A stretch of DNA of 36,796 nt. Source: Chthoniobacterales bacterium. Lineage in GTDB: Bacteria > Verrucomicrobiota > Verrucomicrobiia > Chthoniobacterales > UBA6821. The notes under the pieces were generated by a model. It was not told the DNA's origin and searched no databases. It worked only from the letters and a program-made list of their open reading frames with translations. Within the stretch, counting starts at the first letter, position 1. The number at the start of each line of letters is the position of its first letter. Location: positions 1 to 36,796 of the forward strand of contig JAIEQL010000020.1 of assembly GCA_019747735.1 (NCBI GenBank), written 5' to 3'. Position numbers and translations under genes: made by a program. This document shows, in pieces, positions 16,092 to 25,061 of this stretch.

Positions 16092-17348
16092 ATGATCATT
16101 AAATTTCGCAACCGCCTCATTGCTCTGACTTGCTTCTTACTTTTTCTTGGCGTGGGAGCTATTTTTTTATTGCGTCATTCTATCCAAAAACCATTTGGAA
16201 TTATTCTTTTTATTGGTGATGGAATGTCTCCAGGAATGCTCACGGCAACACGCCTATATCAAGGTGGAGCGGATAACCGTTTAACTTTAGAAGAGTTTCC
16301 TCAAAGTGCCTTAACCCGCACTTATGCTAATGACTTTGCGGTTTCAGATGCTGCTTCTGCAGCAACAGCCCTATCAACCGGAGAGCATGTCAATAATCGA
16401 AGCATCGCTATGGATCCTTATGGAAAGCCGCTCACCAGTCTCTTGGAAGAAGCAGCAGCTGAGCATCGAATGGTGGGGCTGATTTCTAATGGTTCTCTTA
16501 TGAACCCTACTGCAGCAGCATTCTATGGGAAATCACTCAATGCTTATGATGATACCAATAACGCCACTCAATTAAGCAATCATGCTAACATTGATCTTCT
16601 TCTTGGTGGAGGAAGAAAATATTTTTCCTTTGATAAGTCAGCAGGGCAACCTACTCCATCCGAACTCATTAATAATCTGAAACATCAAGGAACAACACTC
16701 GTAAATTCCCTAGAAGAACTTTCTACCATTCCAAAATGGAAATCGGGCCCCATCCTCGGACTACTTGCAGATGATGAGTTGCCTTTTTCAAATGAGGAGA
16801 ACACCGAAGCCGCACAACCATCTCTTTCAGAACTTGTCAAACAATCCATTGAGCGGCTTCAACATTGTCGCCACGGTTATTTTCTTGTTGTTGATGATGC
16901 TCTTATTGCCAAAGCAGCTTCTTCCAATAATGCAGAGCAAGTTTTTCGTGAAATTATTTCTTTTGACCAAGCACTCTCCACAGCCTACCAATACGCCGGC
17001 CCTAACACGCTCATTATCGTTACAGGCAAACAAAACTTAGGTGGCCTTAGAATGAATGGGTATCCGTTTCGCAATGATAAAGGGGTTGCTGTGCTTGGCG
17101 TCAATGCACAGGGAACTTCCTCCATTACTTGGTCTACAGGACCTGGCCACAATATTGGCTCTCCAAGCAGCTCTGGAGAGAGCAAAGAAAATGCTAGTAT
17201 TCTAGCTGAGCCAACAGCATTCTCTTCTCCATCAGCACTTGGAGTAGCAGAAGATACGATTACCGTGGCCACAGGGCCTTACTCAGAACAAATCCACGGC
17301 TTTATTGATCTGACCGCTATTCATGATTTGATCAAACACGTGTTATAG
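16092..17348 (+). CDS. Membrane-anchored alkaline phosphatase homologue, probably inactive
   Basis: The 418-residue product has an N-terminal membrane helix (about 9-27) and an alkaline-phosphatase-superfamily fold: ILFIGDGMSPGM (Asp43 = E. coli PhoA Asp51), VSDAASAATALSTG, NPTAAAF and LIIVTGKQNLGGL. Aligned to PhoA, the nucleophile Ser102 is Ala87. The zinc ligands Asp327, His331, Asp369 and His370 become Ala273, Ser277, Lys313 and Gln314. Glu322 is Asp268, and the Mg-site Asp153 is Asn138. Only Asp43, Thr140 and His353 (His412 equivalent) remain. A Ser/Glu-rich insert of about 40 residues follows His353. The frame is otherwise intact, so it may be a binding or scaffold protein of the envelope. 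The cbs gene follows. Confidence 0.85.
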   Translation: MIIKFRNRLIALTCFLLFLGVGAIFLLRHSIQKPFGIILFIGDGMSPGMLTATRLYQGGADNRLTLEEFPQSALTRTYANDFAVSDAASAATALSTGEHVNNRSIAMDPYGKPLTSLLEEAAAEHRMVGLISNGSLMNPTAAAFYGKSLNAYDDTNNATQLSNHANIDLLLGGGRKYFSFDKSAGQPTPSELINNLKHQGTTLVNSLEELSTIPKWKSGPILGLLADDELPFSNEENTEAAQPSLSELVKQSIERLQHCRHGYFLVVDDALIAKAASSNNAEQVFREIISFDQALSTAYQYAGPNTLIIVTGKQNLGGLRMNGYPFRNDKGVAVLGVNAQGTSSITWSTGPGHNIGSPSSSGESKENASILAEPTAFSSPSALGVAEDTITVATGPYSEQIHGFIDLTAIHDLIKHVL

Positions 17349-17364
17349 TTGGAGCTTTCCGGTA

Positions 17365-17387
17365 TTTACTCATTACCCATTACTTGG
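17365..17387. repeat. Heptamer repeat, TTACTCA/TTACCCA type
   Basis: Units TTACTCA, TTACCCA, TTACTTG form a 7-bp tandem repeat in the spacer between the phosphatase homologue and cystathionine beta-synthase. Confidence 0.6.
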
Positions 17388-17421
17388 TCTATCGCTGGAC
17401 TAGGTAATAAAGAAAAATTAA

Positions 17422-17460
17422 ATTCATTTTCAAAAACTGTTCACTTTTGGACAAGCTCTA
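17422..17460 (-). repeat. Dispersed element end upstream of cbs
   Basis: In complement this reads TAGAGCTTGTCCAAAAGTGA then ACAGTTTTTGAAAATGAAT. It is the best match to the copy at 6705-6742 and related to 9471-9507. It ends 12 bp before the cbs start codon, just as the copy before thrB ends next to that start. A possible degraded partner end (GGAGCTTTCCGG) lies at 17351-17362. Confidence 0.5.
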
Positions 17461-17472
17461 ACCCTACCCCTT

Positions 17473-18423
17473 ATGCTTTTTCCCTCTATTCTTGACACCA
17501 TTGGCAACACCCCTCTCGTACCACTTCATCGTATTGGAAGAGACCTTCCCTGCACGCTCTATGGCAAGTGTGAATTTTTTAATCCTGGCGGTTCCCTGAA
17601 AGACCGGATTGCTAAGAGTATGATCGAGGCAGCTGAGAAAGCAGGAAGCATCAAACCTGGCGATACACTCATTGAAGCAACTTCTGGCAATACCGGCATT
17701 GGTCTTGCTGTTGCTGCAGCAGCCAAAGGATATCGGCTCATTATCACCATGCCTGAAAAAATGAGTTTCGAAAAAGAAGTTGTGCTCAAAGCATTAGGCG
17801 CAACCATTTATCGTACTCCAACAGAAGCTGCCTTCGATGCTCCCGAGAGTCATATTTCTCTTGCTAAAAAACTGCAGCAAGAAATTCCCAACTCTCACAT
17901 CCTCGATCAGTACAGCAACCCCGAAAACCCTGATATTCATTATGAGACAACGGCTCAAGAGATTTTGGATGACGCTGGAGAAAATTTAGCAATGGTTGTG
18001 ATTTCCGTAGGCACGGGAGGAGCGATTACTGGCATTGCCCGCAAAATAAAAGAGGTTAATCCTAAAATTAGAATTGTTGGTGTGGATCCCTACGGCTCGA
18101 TTCTAGGAGGCGGCACAGAAGTTTTTTCTTATCATGTAGAAGGGATCGGCTACGATTTTTTTCCAAAAGTTTTAGATAACTCTCTTGTCGACCATTATGT
18201 GAAGACCAACGACAAAGATTCTTTTCTTATGGCGCGACGCCTTATCCGCGAAGAAGGACTGCTTGTCGGAGGCTCTTGTGGAGCCACTGTATGGGCTGCT
18301 CTCCAAGCAGCTCGATCCTTACAAAAAGGAGAAAAATGCGTTGCGATATTAGCCGATGGAATTCGCAACTACCTGAGCAAATTTGTGGATGATGATTGGA
18401 TGAAAGAACATCGGTTTTTTTAA
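17473..18423 (+). CDS. Cystathionine beta-synthase-type PLP enzyme (possible cysteine synthase)
   Basis: A fold-type II PLP enzyme of sulfur amino acid metabolism. The 316-residue product has the PLP lysine in [10 protein letters not shown] (Lys43), the phosphate and substrate loop [12 protein letters not shown] (69-80) and the [14 protein letters not shown] loop. Several stretches are more like cystathionine beta-synthase, including the eukaryotic enzyme, than Cys[48 protein letters not shown] and [16 protein letters not shown]. It lacks the N-terminal haem region and the C-terminal CBS regulatory domains, so it is the catalytic core only. Activity with serine plus homocysteine is favoured, but O-acetylserine sulfhydrylase activity cannot be excluded. 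The stop codon lies in a terminator hairpin. Confidence 0.88.
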   Translation: MLFPSILDTIGNTPLVPLHRIGRDLPCTLYGKCEFFNPGGSLKDRIAKSMIEAAEKAGSIKPGDTLIEATSGNTGIGLAVAAAAKGYRLIITMPEKMSFEKEVVLKALGATIYRTPTEAAFDAPESHISLAKKLQQEIPNSHILDQYSNPENPDIHYETTAQEILDDAGENLAMVVISVGTGGAITGIARKIKEVNPKIRIVGVDPYGSILGGGTEVFSYHVEGIGYDFFPKVLDNSLVDHYVKTNDKDSFLMARRLIREEGLLVGGSCGATVWAALQAARSLQKGEKCVAILADGIRNYLSKFVDDDWMKEHRFF

Positions 18424-18445
18424 CTGCCAACGGACGTTGGCAGTT
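18422..18445 (+). terminator. Perfect hairpin overlapping two convergent stop codons
   Basis: AACTGCCAACG and CGTTGGCAGTT are perfect 11-bp arms separated by GA, followed on the + strand by AAGATTTTT. The arms use the same wording as the repeat at 29129-29160 (CAGTTGGCAGTT). It covers the stop codons of both the cbs-type gene and the convergent RND adaptor gene, and is a credible intrinsic terminator for the + strand. Confidence 0.7.
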
Positions 18446-19610
18446 AAGATTTTTCCTTAATCACAACCCGATCCCCATTCTGCAACGAATCCGAAGGATT
18501 GAGGATCACCCGATCTTTCGGATCAAGGCCTTCGACTATTTCTACTTTTGTTCCCAGGTCTTTTCCAATGCGTACTTTTTTTAAGCTCACAATGCCTTGC
18601 TCATTGGCAACTCCGACAAAGGATCCCTTGGGTCGAAAGAGCAAGGTGTTGGTAGAAAGAAATAGTGCAGGATGATCCGTGTGGATAGGAAGACTTACTG
18701 TGGCGTACCCTCCCGAAAGAAGCTTTCGATCAGTGTTGAGAACCCGTATTTCCACTAACAGTGTTCGCGACTGAGGATCGATTTTGTCTGCCGTTCTGAC
18801 AAGTTTTCCTGAAATGGATTTTCCTGGTTGAGAAGTTATTTCTAGCGTCACCTCCTGGCCAAGCTGGACATGACTAGCCAACGACTCAGGGACATTCACA
18901 TACACACGCAAGATCTTGTCATCGACTAATTCAAAAAGCGGCTTTTGTCCTGCAATATTACTAGCACGAATGAGATCGCCAATATTGATATTACGTTGAG
19001 TAATGACCCCATCAAAAGGAGCTGTGATTTGCTCAAAATCTTTGAGTTTCTGCAAGCGGCTTACATCGGCTTCTGCAGCGATAACATTAGCTTTAGCAAC
19101 TTCCAGATCAGCTTGTTTCTGATCGGAATCTTGGCGTGCAACGGTATTACGATCGAGCATCTCTTTCCAACGTTTAGCCGTAATTTCAGCCAATTTAAAA
19201 TTTGCCTGAGCCTGCTGCAAGCGCCCTACAGCTTGATTATATTGCTGATCAACCTCAGGAGATTCAACCTCCGCAAGTAGATCTCCAGCTTTGACCACAG
19301 CTCCAATATCGACTAACCACCGCTTTAAATAACCATCCGTACGAGCATAAATGGGAGTGTCGACATAGGGATTGACATCTCCGGGAAGGCGCAACTTGAT
19401 CGTGGCCTCTCCCAACTCAGGAAAAACAACAAAAACAGAAGGGACCGCAGCGATTGCTGTTGTTTTTTTGATATCATGAGATTGATCCAGACGTTCAACA
19501 ATGGTGAAAGCAAGCAGGGAGAAGAAAAGCAGAAGGATCAAAAAAAGAAACCAACGCCAGCGAGAAGAGCTCTGAAGCGGCTTTTCAGTTAGTAAAGAAA
19601 TAGACTCCAT
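18444..19610 (-). CDS. RND efflux periplasmic adaptor (membrane fusion protein)
   Basis: This links an inner-membrane RND pump to an outer-membrane channel. The 388-residue product has a single N-terminal membrane anchor (about 19-38) after a basic RWRW. A split lipoyl/barrel-sandwich domain follows (GAVVKAGDLLAEVESPEVD and later FEQITAPFDGVITQRNINIG), flanking an alpha-helical hairpin (about 115-185). A beta-barrel domain (ISGKLVRTADKIDPQSRTL) and a membrane-proximal domain ending in NPSDSLQNGDRVVIKE complete it. It lies 54 bp downstream of the permease gene on the same strand, so the order is permease then adaptor. No TolC-like gene is nearby. Confidence 0.9.
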   Translation of the reverse strand: MESISLLTEKPLQSSSRWRWFLFLILLLFFSLLAFTIVERLDQSHDIKKTTAIAAVPSVFVVFPELGEATIKLRLPGDVNPYVDTPIYARTDGYLKRWLVDIGAVVKAGDLLAEVESPEVDQQYNQAVGRLQQAQANFKLAEITAKRWKEMLDRNTVARQDSDQKQADLEVAKANVIAAEADVSRLQKLKDFEQITAPFDGVITQRNINIGDLIRASNIAGQKPLFELVDDKILRVYVNVPESLASHVQLGQEVTLEITSQPGKSISGKLVRTADKIDPQSRTLLVEIRVLNTDRKLLSGGYATVSLPIHTDHPALFLSTNTLLFRPKGSFVGVANEQGIVSLKKVRIGKDLGTKVEIVEGLDPKDRVILNPSDSLQNGDRVVIKEKS

Positions 19611-19664
19611 AAAGGTTTTAGAAATTAATTTTTCTTCAAAAGTTTATTCTCTGCAACCTGCAAA

Positions 19665-22600
19665 CTATTTTGAACGTTTCCATAAATAAAAAACAACAGG
19701 GACAAACAGTAACGCGGCGATGGTTGTTACAAACAATCCTCCGATAACCACACGAGCGAGCGGTTCATTTTGTTCTGCTCCCTCCCCCATTCCAAAAGCC
19801 ATTGGGATCATTCCAGCAATCATGGCCGCTGCTGTCATGAGAACAGGACGAAGGCGCGTCTTTCCTGCTTCTAAGGCTGCCCCAAAAGCATCTCCCGTTT
19901 TTTCAAAAAGCTCTTTAGCAAAAGAAACCACTAAAATGCTGTTGGAAGTAGAAACTCCAACACACATGACAGCTCCCATTAAGGCAGGAACGCTAATGGT
20001 TGTACGGCTTAAAAAGAGCATCCAAGCAATCCCTGCTAAGCCACCTGGAAGAGCCGTAATAATAATAAAAGGATCACTCCAAGATTGAAAATTAATAACC
20101 ATCAAGGCATAGACCAAAAAAGCAGCGCCGATGAGTCCTATCCCAAGCCCTACAAAAGAAGAAAGCATCGTTGCATATTGCCCATGGAGACTTATCCTCA
20201 TGCCACGTGGCGCTTCTTTTTTAGCTTGATTGATGATTCTTTGCACCTCTCTGCCAACACTACCAAGATCCCTCCCTTGCACAGTGGCATAAATGTCGAT
20301 GACAGGAACGACATTCACATGGCTTACCACACCTGATCCATTCGAACGTGAAATCGTAGCAATGTTTTCTAAAATCTGAGGAGCAGCCTGGGAAGCAGTT
20401 TTCCGAGTAATGGGAAGGTTTTTTAAATCTTCCAGTGACTCAATATGATACTCAGGAACTTTTGTTGAGAGAGGATAGACAACGCCATTCATCGGATTGA
20501 GCCAAAAGGCTGGATTCACCTGACTACTTCCGGTAAGGCTCACCAAGATGCTATTGGCAACATCACTATGAGTAATATCAAGGCCAGCTGAGCGAATGCG
20601 ATCCACGGTCAGATTGATGATGGGTTGATCAAGCGCTTGTTGAATATGAACGTCGGCAATACCTGGAATCGTTTTGAGTTTTTCTTCCAAATGAGAAGCT
20701 AAGCAAAAGTTTTGGTTGAGATTATATCCAACAATTTGCACATCGATGGGCGAAGGAAGTCCAAAGTTCAAAATCTGTGTCACAATATCAGCTGGCTGAA
20801 AATAAAAATCGACGCCTGGAAATAACTGTGGCAGCGTCGCGCGTAGCTTTTTAACATACTCCGCCACCGGGGCATGCTTTTTAGAAAGAGAAATTAAGAC
20901 CTCCGAGTCTGCTGGGCCAAAAGTTCCATTGTTGCTGTAGCTTGTATTGATAGCGCTGTAAGGAAGTCCGCTATTATCGAGAATATTGTCGATTTCCTTC
21001 TCAGGAATGAGGGTGCGAATTTTTTTCTCCACTTCATCAACAATGCGTACGGTCTCCTCAATACGTGTTCCTGTCTTGACTCGAACATGCATACGAATCT
21101 CACCAGCATCGACATCAGGGAAAAAATTTTCTCCTACAATGAAAAAAAGAAGCAGACTCAACAAGCAAGGCATTAAGAAGAATAAAAAAAAGCGCTTAGG
21201 GTTTTTTAGAGTTCTTTCTAAAAACTGACCATACCGTTGCCTGAAGTGTTCAAAGAAAATTTCAAAGCGCTCTTGAAAGTGAACAAAAGGAACCATCCAC
21301 CAAAAATGCTTCGATGGTTTTTTTTCACCTACTTCTGGAAGCAGATAGAGAGCCATGGTAGGGACTAAGGTACGCGACCAAAAATAAGAGGCCAACATGG
21401 CAAACACCACCGCTTTTGCCAAAGGCACAAAAAGATAACGAGAGACCCCACTTAAAAAAAATATCGGTAAAAAGACGATACAAATGCACAGCGTCGAGAC
21501 AAAAGCAGGAAGGGCAATCTGCTGGGCACCGTCTAAAATAGCGCTTCGCAGCGGCTTTCCCATATGCTGATTACGATGGATATTCTCTACTTCTACCGTA
21601 GCGTCATCCACAAGAATCCCCACCGCAAGAGCAAGCCCACCCAAGGTCATAATGTTGATGGTTTCGCCCAAAAAACTGAGACAGGTCAGCGAACACAAAA
21701 TAGAGAGGGGAATAGAAACGCCGATGATGAGGGTGCTACGCCAACTTCCCAAAAAAAGGAGAATCATCAATGCTGTTAGCAGAGCCGACAAAATTGACTC
21801 ATGGAGCACCCCTTCAATTGCTGCTCTCACAAAAAGTGACTGGTCAAAGAGCGGCTTGATCACCAGTGATTCAGGAAGCTGCTTAGCGACTTTAGGAAGG
21901 AGAGAATAAATATTTTTAACAATCTCCAGAGTTGACGTAGCTCCTGTTTTCATAACGGAAAGCAGGACTGCCCTTCCTCCATTGTGTCTGACAATATTTG
22001 TTTGATCCGCAAAGCCATTGCGCACATGAGCCACATTACAAATTGTGATCACGGCACCATTAACCGTCTTGATAGGAAGCTTGTTGAGTTCTTCCACCGT
22101 TTGAGTGCTCCCGTTCATACTCACATCGTACTCGGTGGCCCCAATTTTGGCCGTGCCAGCAGGCACGGTGAGATTTTCAGCATTGATCGTATCGACAATA
22201 TCGGAAGGAGTGAGGCGTTCACTTTGCAAACGATCCATATCGATATCGACCATCACTTGGCTCATTTTTCCACCATAGGGATAAGGCACCCCAACTCCTT
22301 GAATCGTGGCCAACTGCGGCCTCATGAAATTCATTCCAAGGTTATTGAGCTCTTGTTCTGTGAGAGAGGGACTACTGAGAGCGAGTTGAAGAATCGGTAC
22401 CGAAGAAGCGTTGTAGGTGATGATAAAGGGAGGCAATGTTCCCGGAGGAAGATTGCGCAGGATCGCTTGTGAAACAGCGGTTACTTGAGCAACCGCCATC
22501 GCGATATTCACATTCGAATGAAAAAATATTTTGATTACCGAACGCCCTCGCATCGTCTGAGAATCGATATGGTCAATATCGTTAACAGTCGTCGTTAGAA

Positions 22601-22808
22601 CCCGTTCATAATTGGAGGTAATCCACGAGGACATATCATCGGCCGAAAGTCCCGTATAATTAAAAAGAACACTGATGACGGGAATGTTAATCTCAGGGAG
22701 AACATCCGTCGGTGTGCGCAGAAGTACAACCGGTGTTGCCAAAAGAACGACAAGCGCTAAGACAACAAAAGTATAAGGACGATTGAGGGCAAGACGGACG
22801 ATCCACAT
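19665..22808 (-). CDS. RND-family efflux permease (AcrB/HAE1-like)
   Basis: A proton-driven inner-membrane exporter of 1047 residues, the usual size. It has the RND layout: helix 1 (FVVLALVVLLATPVVLL), a large periplasmic porter domain, helices 2-6, a second periplasmic domain and helices 8-12. Helix 4 holds the proton-relay pair in GGLALAVGILVDDATVEVEN. The overall look is closer to HAE1-type multidrug pumps than to heavy-metal CzcA pumps, but the substrate cannot be told from sequence. It starts the operon with the adaptor gene. The start region is preceded by an AACTTCAACTT repeat instead of a ribosome-binding site. Confidence 0.93.
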   Translation of the reverse strand: MWIVRLALNRPYTFVVLALVVLLATPVVLLRTPTDVLPEINIPVISVLFNYTGLSADDMSSWITSNYERVLTTTVNDIDHIDSQTMRGRSVIKIFFHSNVNIAMAVAQVTAVSQAILRNLPPGTLPPFIITYNASSVPILQLALSSPSLTEQELNNLGMNFMRPQLATIQGVGVPYPYGGKMSQVMVDIDMDRLQSERLTPSDIVDTINAENLTVPAGTAKIGATEYDVSMNGSTQTVEELNKLPIKTVNGAVITICNVAHVRNGFADQTNIVRHNGGRAVLLSVMKTGATSTLEIVKNIYSLLPKVAKQLPESLVIKPLFDQSLFVRAAIEGVLHESILSALLTALMILLFLGSWRSTLIIGVSIPLSILCSLTCLSFLGETINIMTLGGLALAVGILVDDATVEVENIHRNQHMGKPLRSAILDGAQQIALPAFVSTLCICIVFLPIFFLSGVSRYLFVPLAKAVVFAMLASYFWSRTLVPTMALYLLPEVGEKKPSKHFWWMVPFVHFQERFEIFFEHFRQRYGQFLERTLKNPKRFFLFFLMPCLLSLLLFFIVGENFFPDVDAGEIRMHVRVKTGTRIEETVRIVDEVEKKIRTLIPEKEIDNILDNSGLPYSAINTSYSNNGTFGPADSEVLISLSKKHAPVAEYVKKLRATLPQLFPGVDFYFQPADIVTQILNFGLPSPIDVQIVGYNLNQNFCLASHLEEKLKTIPGIADVHIQQALDQPIINLTVDRIRSAGLDITHSDVANSILVSLTGSSQVNPAFWLNPMNGVVYPLSTKVPEYHIESLEDLKNLPITRKTASQAAPQILENIATISRSNGSGVVSHVNVVPVIDIYATVQGRDLGSVGREVQRIINQAKKEAPRGMRISLHGQYATMLSSFVGLGIGLIGAAFLVYALMVINFQSWSDPFIIITALPGGLAGIAWMLFLSRTTISVPALMGAVMCVGVSTSNSILVVSFAKELFEKTGDAFGAALEAGKTRLRPVLMTAAAMIAGMIPMAFGMGEGAEQNEPLARVVIGGLFVTTIAALLFVPVVFYLWKRSK

Positions 22809-22809
22809 G

Positions 22810-22975
22810 AAAGTTGAAGTTAAAAGAATCGTTTGCTTAGCTTTTTTAAAAAGGAAAAATTAACCTAAACTCTCAACTTCATCTTCATCTTAAACTTATT
22901 GGGCAACAATGATGCCGAAGGCGAAGAATTTACTTCAACTTCAACTTTTGACTTCAACAAGCCTACAAGTAGGCC
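22810..22975. repeat. Spacer filled with AACTTCAAC-type repeats
   Basis: The 167-bp gap between the helicase and permease genes holds AAGTTGAAGTT (22811-22821), CTCAACTTCATCTTCATCTT (22872-22891) and TTACTTCAACTTCAACTTTT (22930-22949) followed by GACTTCAAC. The first is inverted relative to the others, so the spacer can form an imperfect stem of about 120-150 bp. A small palindrome, GCCTACAAGTAGGC, lies at 22961-22974, next to the helicase stop codon. No gene is visible. Confidence 0.55.
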
Positions 22976-24199
22976 TCATTTCCTCTTCCTCGCTCCATAA
23001 CTATACCCCTTCAGCGTTCGAGCACCGCGCACATTGCGTAGGATTTTTTCTGCAGCTTCTTCATTAAAAAGAGTCGTGTAGAGGTAAGGAAAATTGTCGA
23101 GTTTTAAGCGAGGAACTTTACTTGCAATATAAGATTCGATGGCTTTGACATGAGGAAGATCTTCGACAGTCATTAGGGTGAAAGCATCTCCCAAGGTCGC
23201 AGCACGACCTGTACGCCCAATGCGATGCACGTAATCTTCAGGATGTTGCGGTACATCGTAATTAATCACGTGGCTTACCCCAGCAATATCAATACCACGA
23301 GCAGCGATGTCGGTAGCGACCATCACCTCATAACGCCCATTTTTAAAGCCTTCTAAAGCATCCATCCGTTCTTGTTGAGAACGATTGGAATGAAGTACTG
23401 CCACCGTATGGTTCTGCTGAAAAAGCTGTCTTGCAATACGATCAGCTCCATCTTTTGTCCTAGAAAAAATGAGAACGCTCTGGAAGTGAGTTCGTTCTAA
23501 TAAAGTTAGAAGCAAATCAAATTTTTGATCTATCGCAACAGGATAAAAAGCATGGGTCACCGACTCAGCGGCCGAGCGGCGTTCTCCAATGTTAATTTTT
23601 TCAGGATTTTTAAGGCACCAACTTGAGAGTCGTTCTATCTCATCTGGAACAGTTGCAGAAAAAAGAAGCGTCTGCCGTTTCTCTGGACATTGATTCACAA
23701 TTCTCCGTACATCAGGAAGAAATCCCATATCCAGCATTCGGTCGACTTCATCAAGCACGAGAATAGAGATATCTTTTAGTGTTAATTCTCTTTGTTCTAA
23801 CAGATCCAAAAGTCGCCCAGGAGTTGCAATAATGATATCAGCACCTTCGCTCAACGATTTTTTTTGAGCAGCATAACCGACACCTCCAAAAAGGACGGTG
23901 GTTTTGATTTCCATAAAAAAAGCAAAGTCTCGAAATGCTTCCTCAACCTGAATAGCCAACTCCCTTGTTGGTTCTAAAATGAGGCAACGAGAGCCGTTTT
24001 GAGGCGTTTTAAGAAGAGTAAGAATCGGCAAAGCGAAAGCAGCTGTCTTCCCTGTTCCCGTCTGAGCAGAGGCAACCAGATCGCCTCCTTGTAAAATTTT
24101 TGGAATTGCTTCTTGCTGAATAGAGGTTGGTTCTACATACCCCATTCGTTGTGCTCCATGAACAACGGAATCTATTAAATTAAAGTTTTGAAATGACAT
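22976..24199 (-). CDS. DEAD-box ATP-dependent RNA helicase (RhlE/SrmB-like)
   Basis: RNA-unwinding helicase for ribosome assembly or RNA decay. From the preferred start at 24199 (MSFQNFNLID) the product has 407 residues. It shows Q motif TSIQQEAIPK, motif I ASAQTGTGKT (44-52), Ia EPTRELA, Ib TPGRLLD, motif II LDEVDRMLDMGF (149-160), III FSATVP, IV VLIFSRTKDGAD, V ATDIAARGIDIAGV and VI YVHRIGRTGRA. Motif II is DEVD where DEAD is usual. The C-terminal tail is short and basic (GYSYGARKRK). An in-frame start at 24265 would add 22 non-conserved residues. Confidence 0.93.
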   Translation of the reverse strand: MSFQNFNLIDSVVHGAQRMGYVEPTSIQQEAIPKILQGGDLVASAQTGTGKTAAFALPILTLLKTPQNGSRCLILEPTRELAIQVEEAFRDFAFFMEIKTTVLFGGVGYAAQKKSLSEGADIIIATPGRLLDLLEQRELTLKDISILVLDEVDRMLDMGFLPDVRRIVNQCPEKRQTLLFSATVPDEIERLSSWCLKNPEKINIGERRSAAESVTHAFYPVAIDQKFDLLLTLLERTHFQSVLIFSRTKDGADRIARQLFQQNHTVAVLHSNRSQQERMDALEGFKNGRYEVMVATDIAARGIDIAGVSHVINYDVPQHPEDYVHRIGRTGRAATLGDAFTLMTVEDLPHVKAIESYIASKVPRLKLDNFPYLYTTLFNEEAAEKILRNVRGARTLKGYSYGARKRK

Positions 24200-24299
24200 G
24201 AATCGCTGAGAGTAACAGATGCGGTGAGGTCGTACCAGCGAATTAAAACCCGGATATTTCATCACTCTCGTAGCGAGGGAGCCGCGAAGGCTTATGGAA

Positions 24300-25061
24300 T
24301 CAGGCAGGCGATGATTTTGATGCAGGGCTGTATGTGTACATACTGTCCAAATTAAAATCTGAGCCTAACGAAGTATCCATCGGGCTTCCCGGTTTCCGCA
24401 GTAGAGAGAGATGAAATATTCGGGTTAAAGGATCAGCAAGCAAGGTGGCCACAGCACCTGCATATTCGGCGGGCTTGGAAACGTGTTGAGCATTGCTTCT
24501 TAAAAACCATGAAGCGACATGCCATGGTTGTTTTTCTAAAGTTAAAGAAACGATTTTATTGTCCTCAATTATTGCAAAAACCTCTCGCAACCCTTCTGTA
24601 ATCCCTCTTCCATCAGCTTTGAGAACAGCCTCTTTTGCCGTCCAGAGTTGTAGAAATTTTTTTTCTATAGACGCCTCTCCTTCCGAAGTGATGAAGTCGA
24701 TTTCTTCTGCAGAAAAAAATTTATTAGCCAGAGCCAACGCTTTAACTTTTCTTTTTTTTTCTAAATCAATCCCAACAGGAGTATGACTAAAGACTAACGC
24801 CAAGAGATCCCCACTATGCGCCATATTAAAAAAGAAATGAGGATGCTCAGGGAGAAATAGTTTCCCATGAGTTGTTTTTTGAAAAACTAATTCCTCAGGA
24901 GAAGAGTTTAAATAACGACTTAACAAAGAGCGTAACACATCTCGTGAAGATGCTACTTCGCTATTAAAAAAGTGTCTTTGAAAACAAGCGTTAGTCTCAT
25001 TGAGTAAACTAACAGGAAAAAACCAAACATGGATTTCTTCTAATGGTAAAAAAAAGTTCAC
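24300..25061 (-). CDS. 4'-phosphopantetheinyl transferase (Sfp/Gsp type)
   Basis: Transfers phosphopantetheine from CoA to acyl or peptidyl carrier proteins. The 253-residue product, starting at GTG, has the Sfp-type signatures: HPHFFFNMAHSGDLLALVFS, VGIDLEKKRKV (Mg-binding Asp in GIDLE) and FLQLWTAKEAVLKADGRGI (W.xKEA.xK). The last 40 residues (RKPGSPMDTSLGS and a Ser-rich end) do not look conserved and may be an extension. No polyketide, peptide synthetase or fatty acid cluster lies nearby, so its carrier protein is unknown. It is 34 bp upstream of the longest possible helicase frame. Confidence 0.88.
   Translation of the reverse strand: MNFFLPLEEIHVWFFPVSLLNETNACFQRHFFNSEVASSRDVLRSLLSRYLNSSPEELVFQKTTHGKLFLPEHPHFFFNMAHSGDLLALVFSHTPVGIDLEKKRKVKALALANKFFSAEEIDFITSEGEASIEKKFLQLWTAKEAVLKADGRGITEGLREVFAIIEDNKIVSLTLEKQPWHVASWFLRSNAQHVSKPAEYAGAVATLLADPLTRIFHLSLLRKPGSPMDTSLGSDFNLDSMYTYSPASKSSPA

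Noticed and set aside
21984..22472. Plus-strand open frame of 162 codons
   Set aside because: Antisense to the RND permease, and its His-rich product reflects complement of conserved permease codons.
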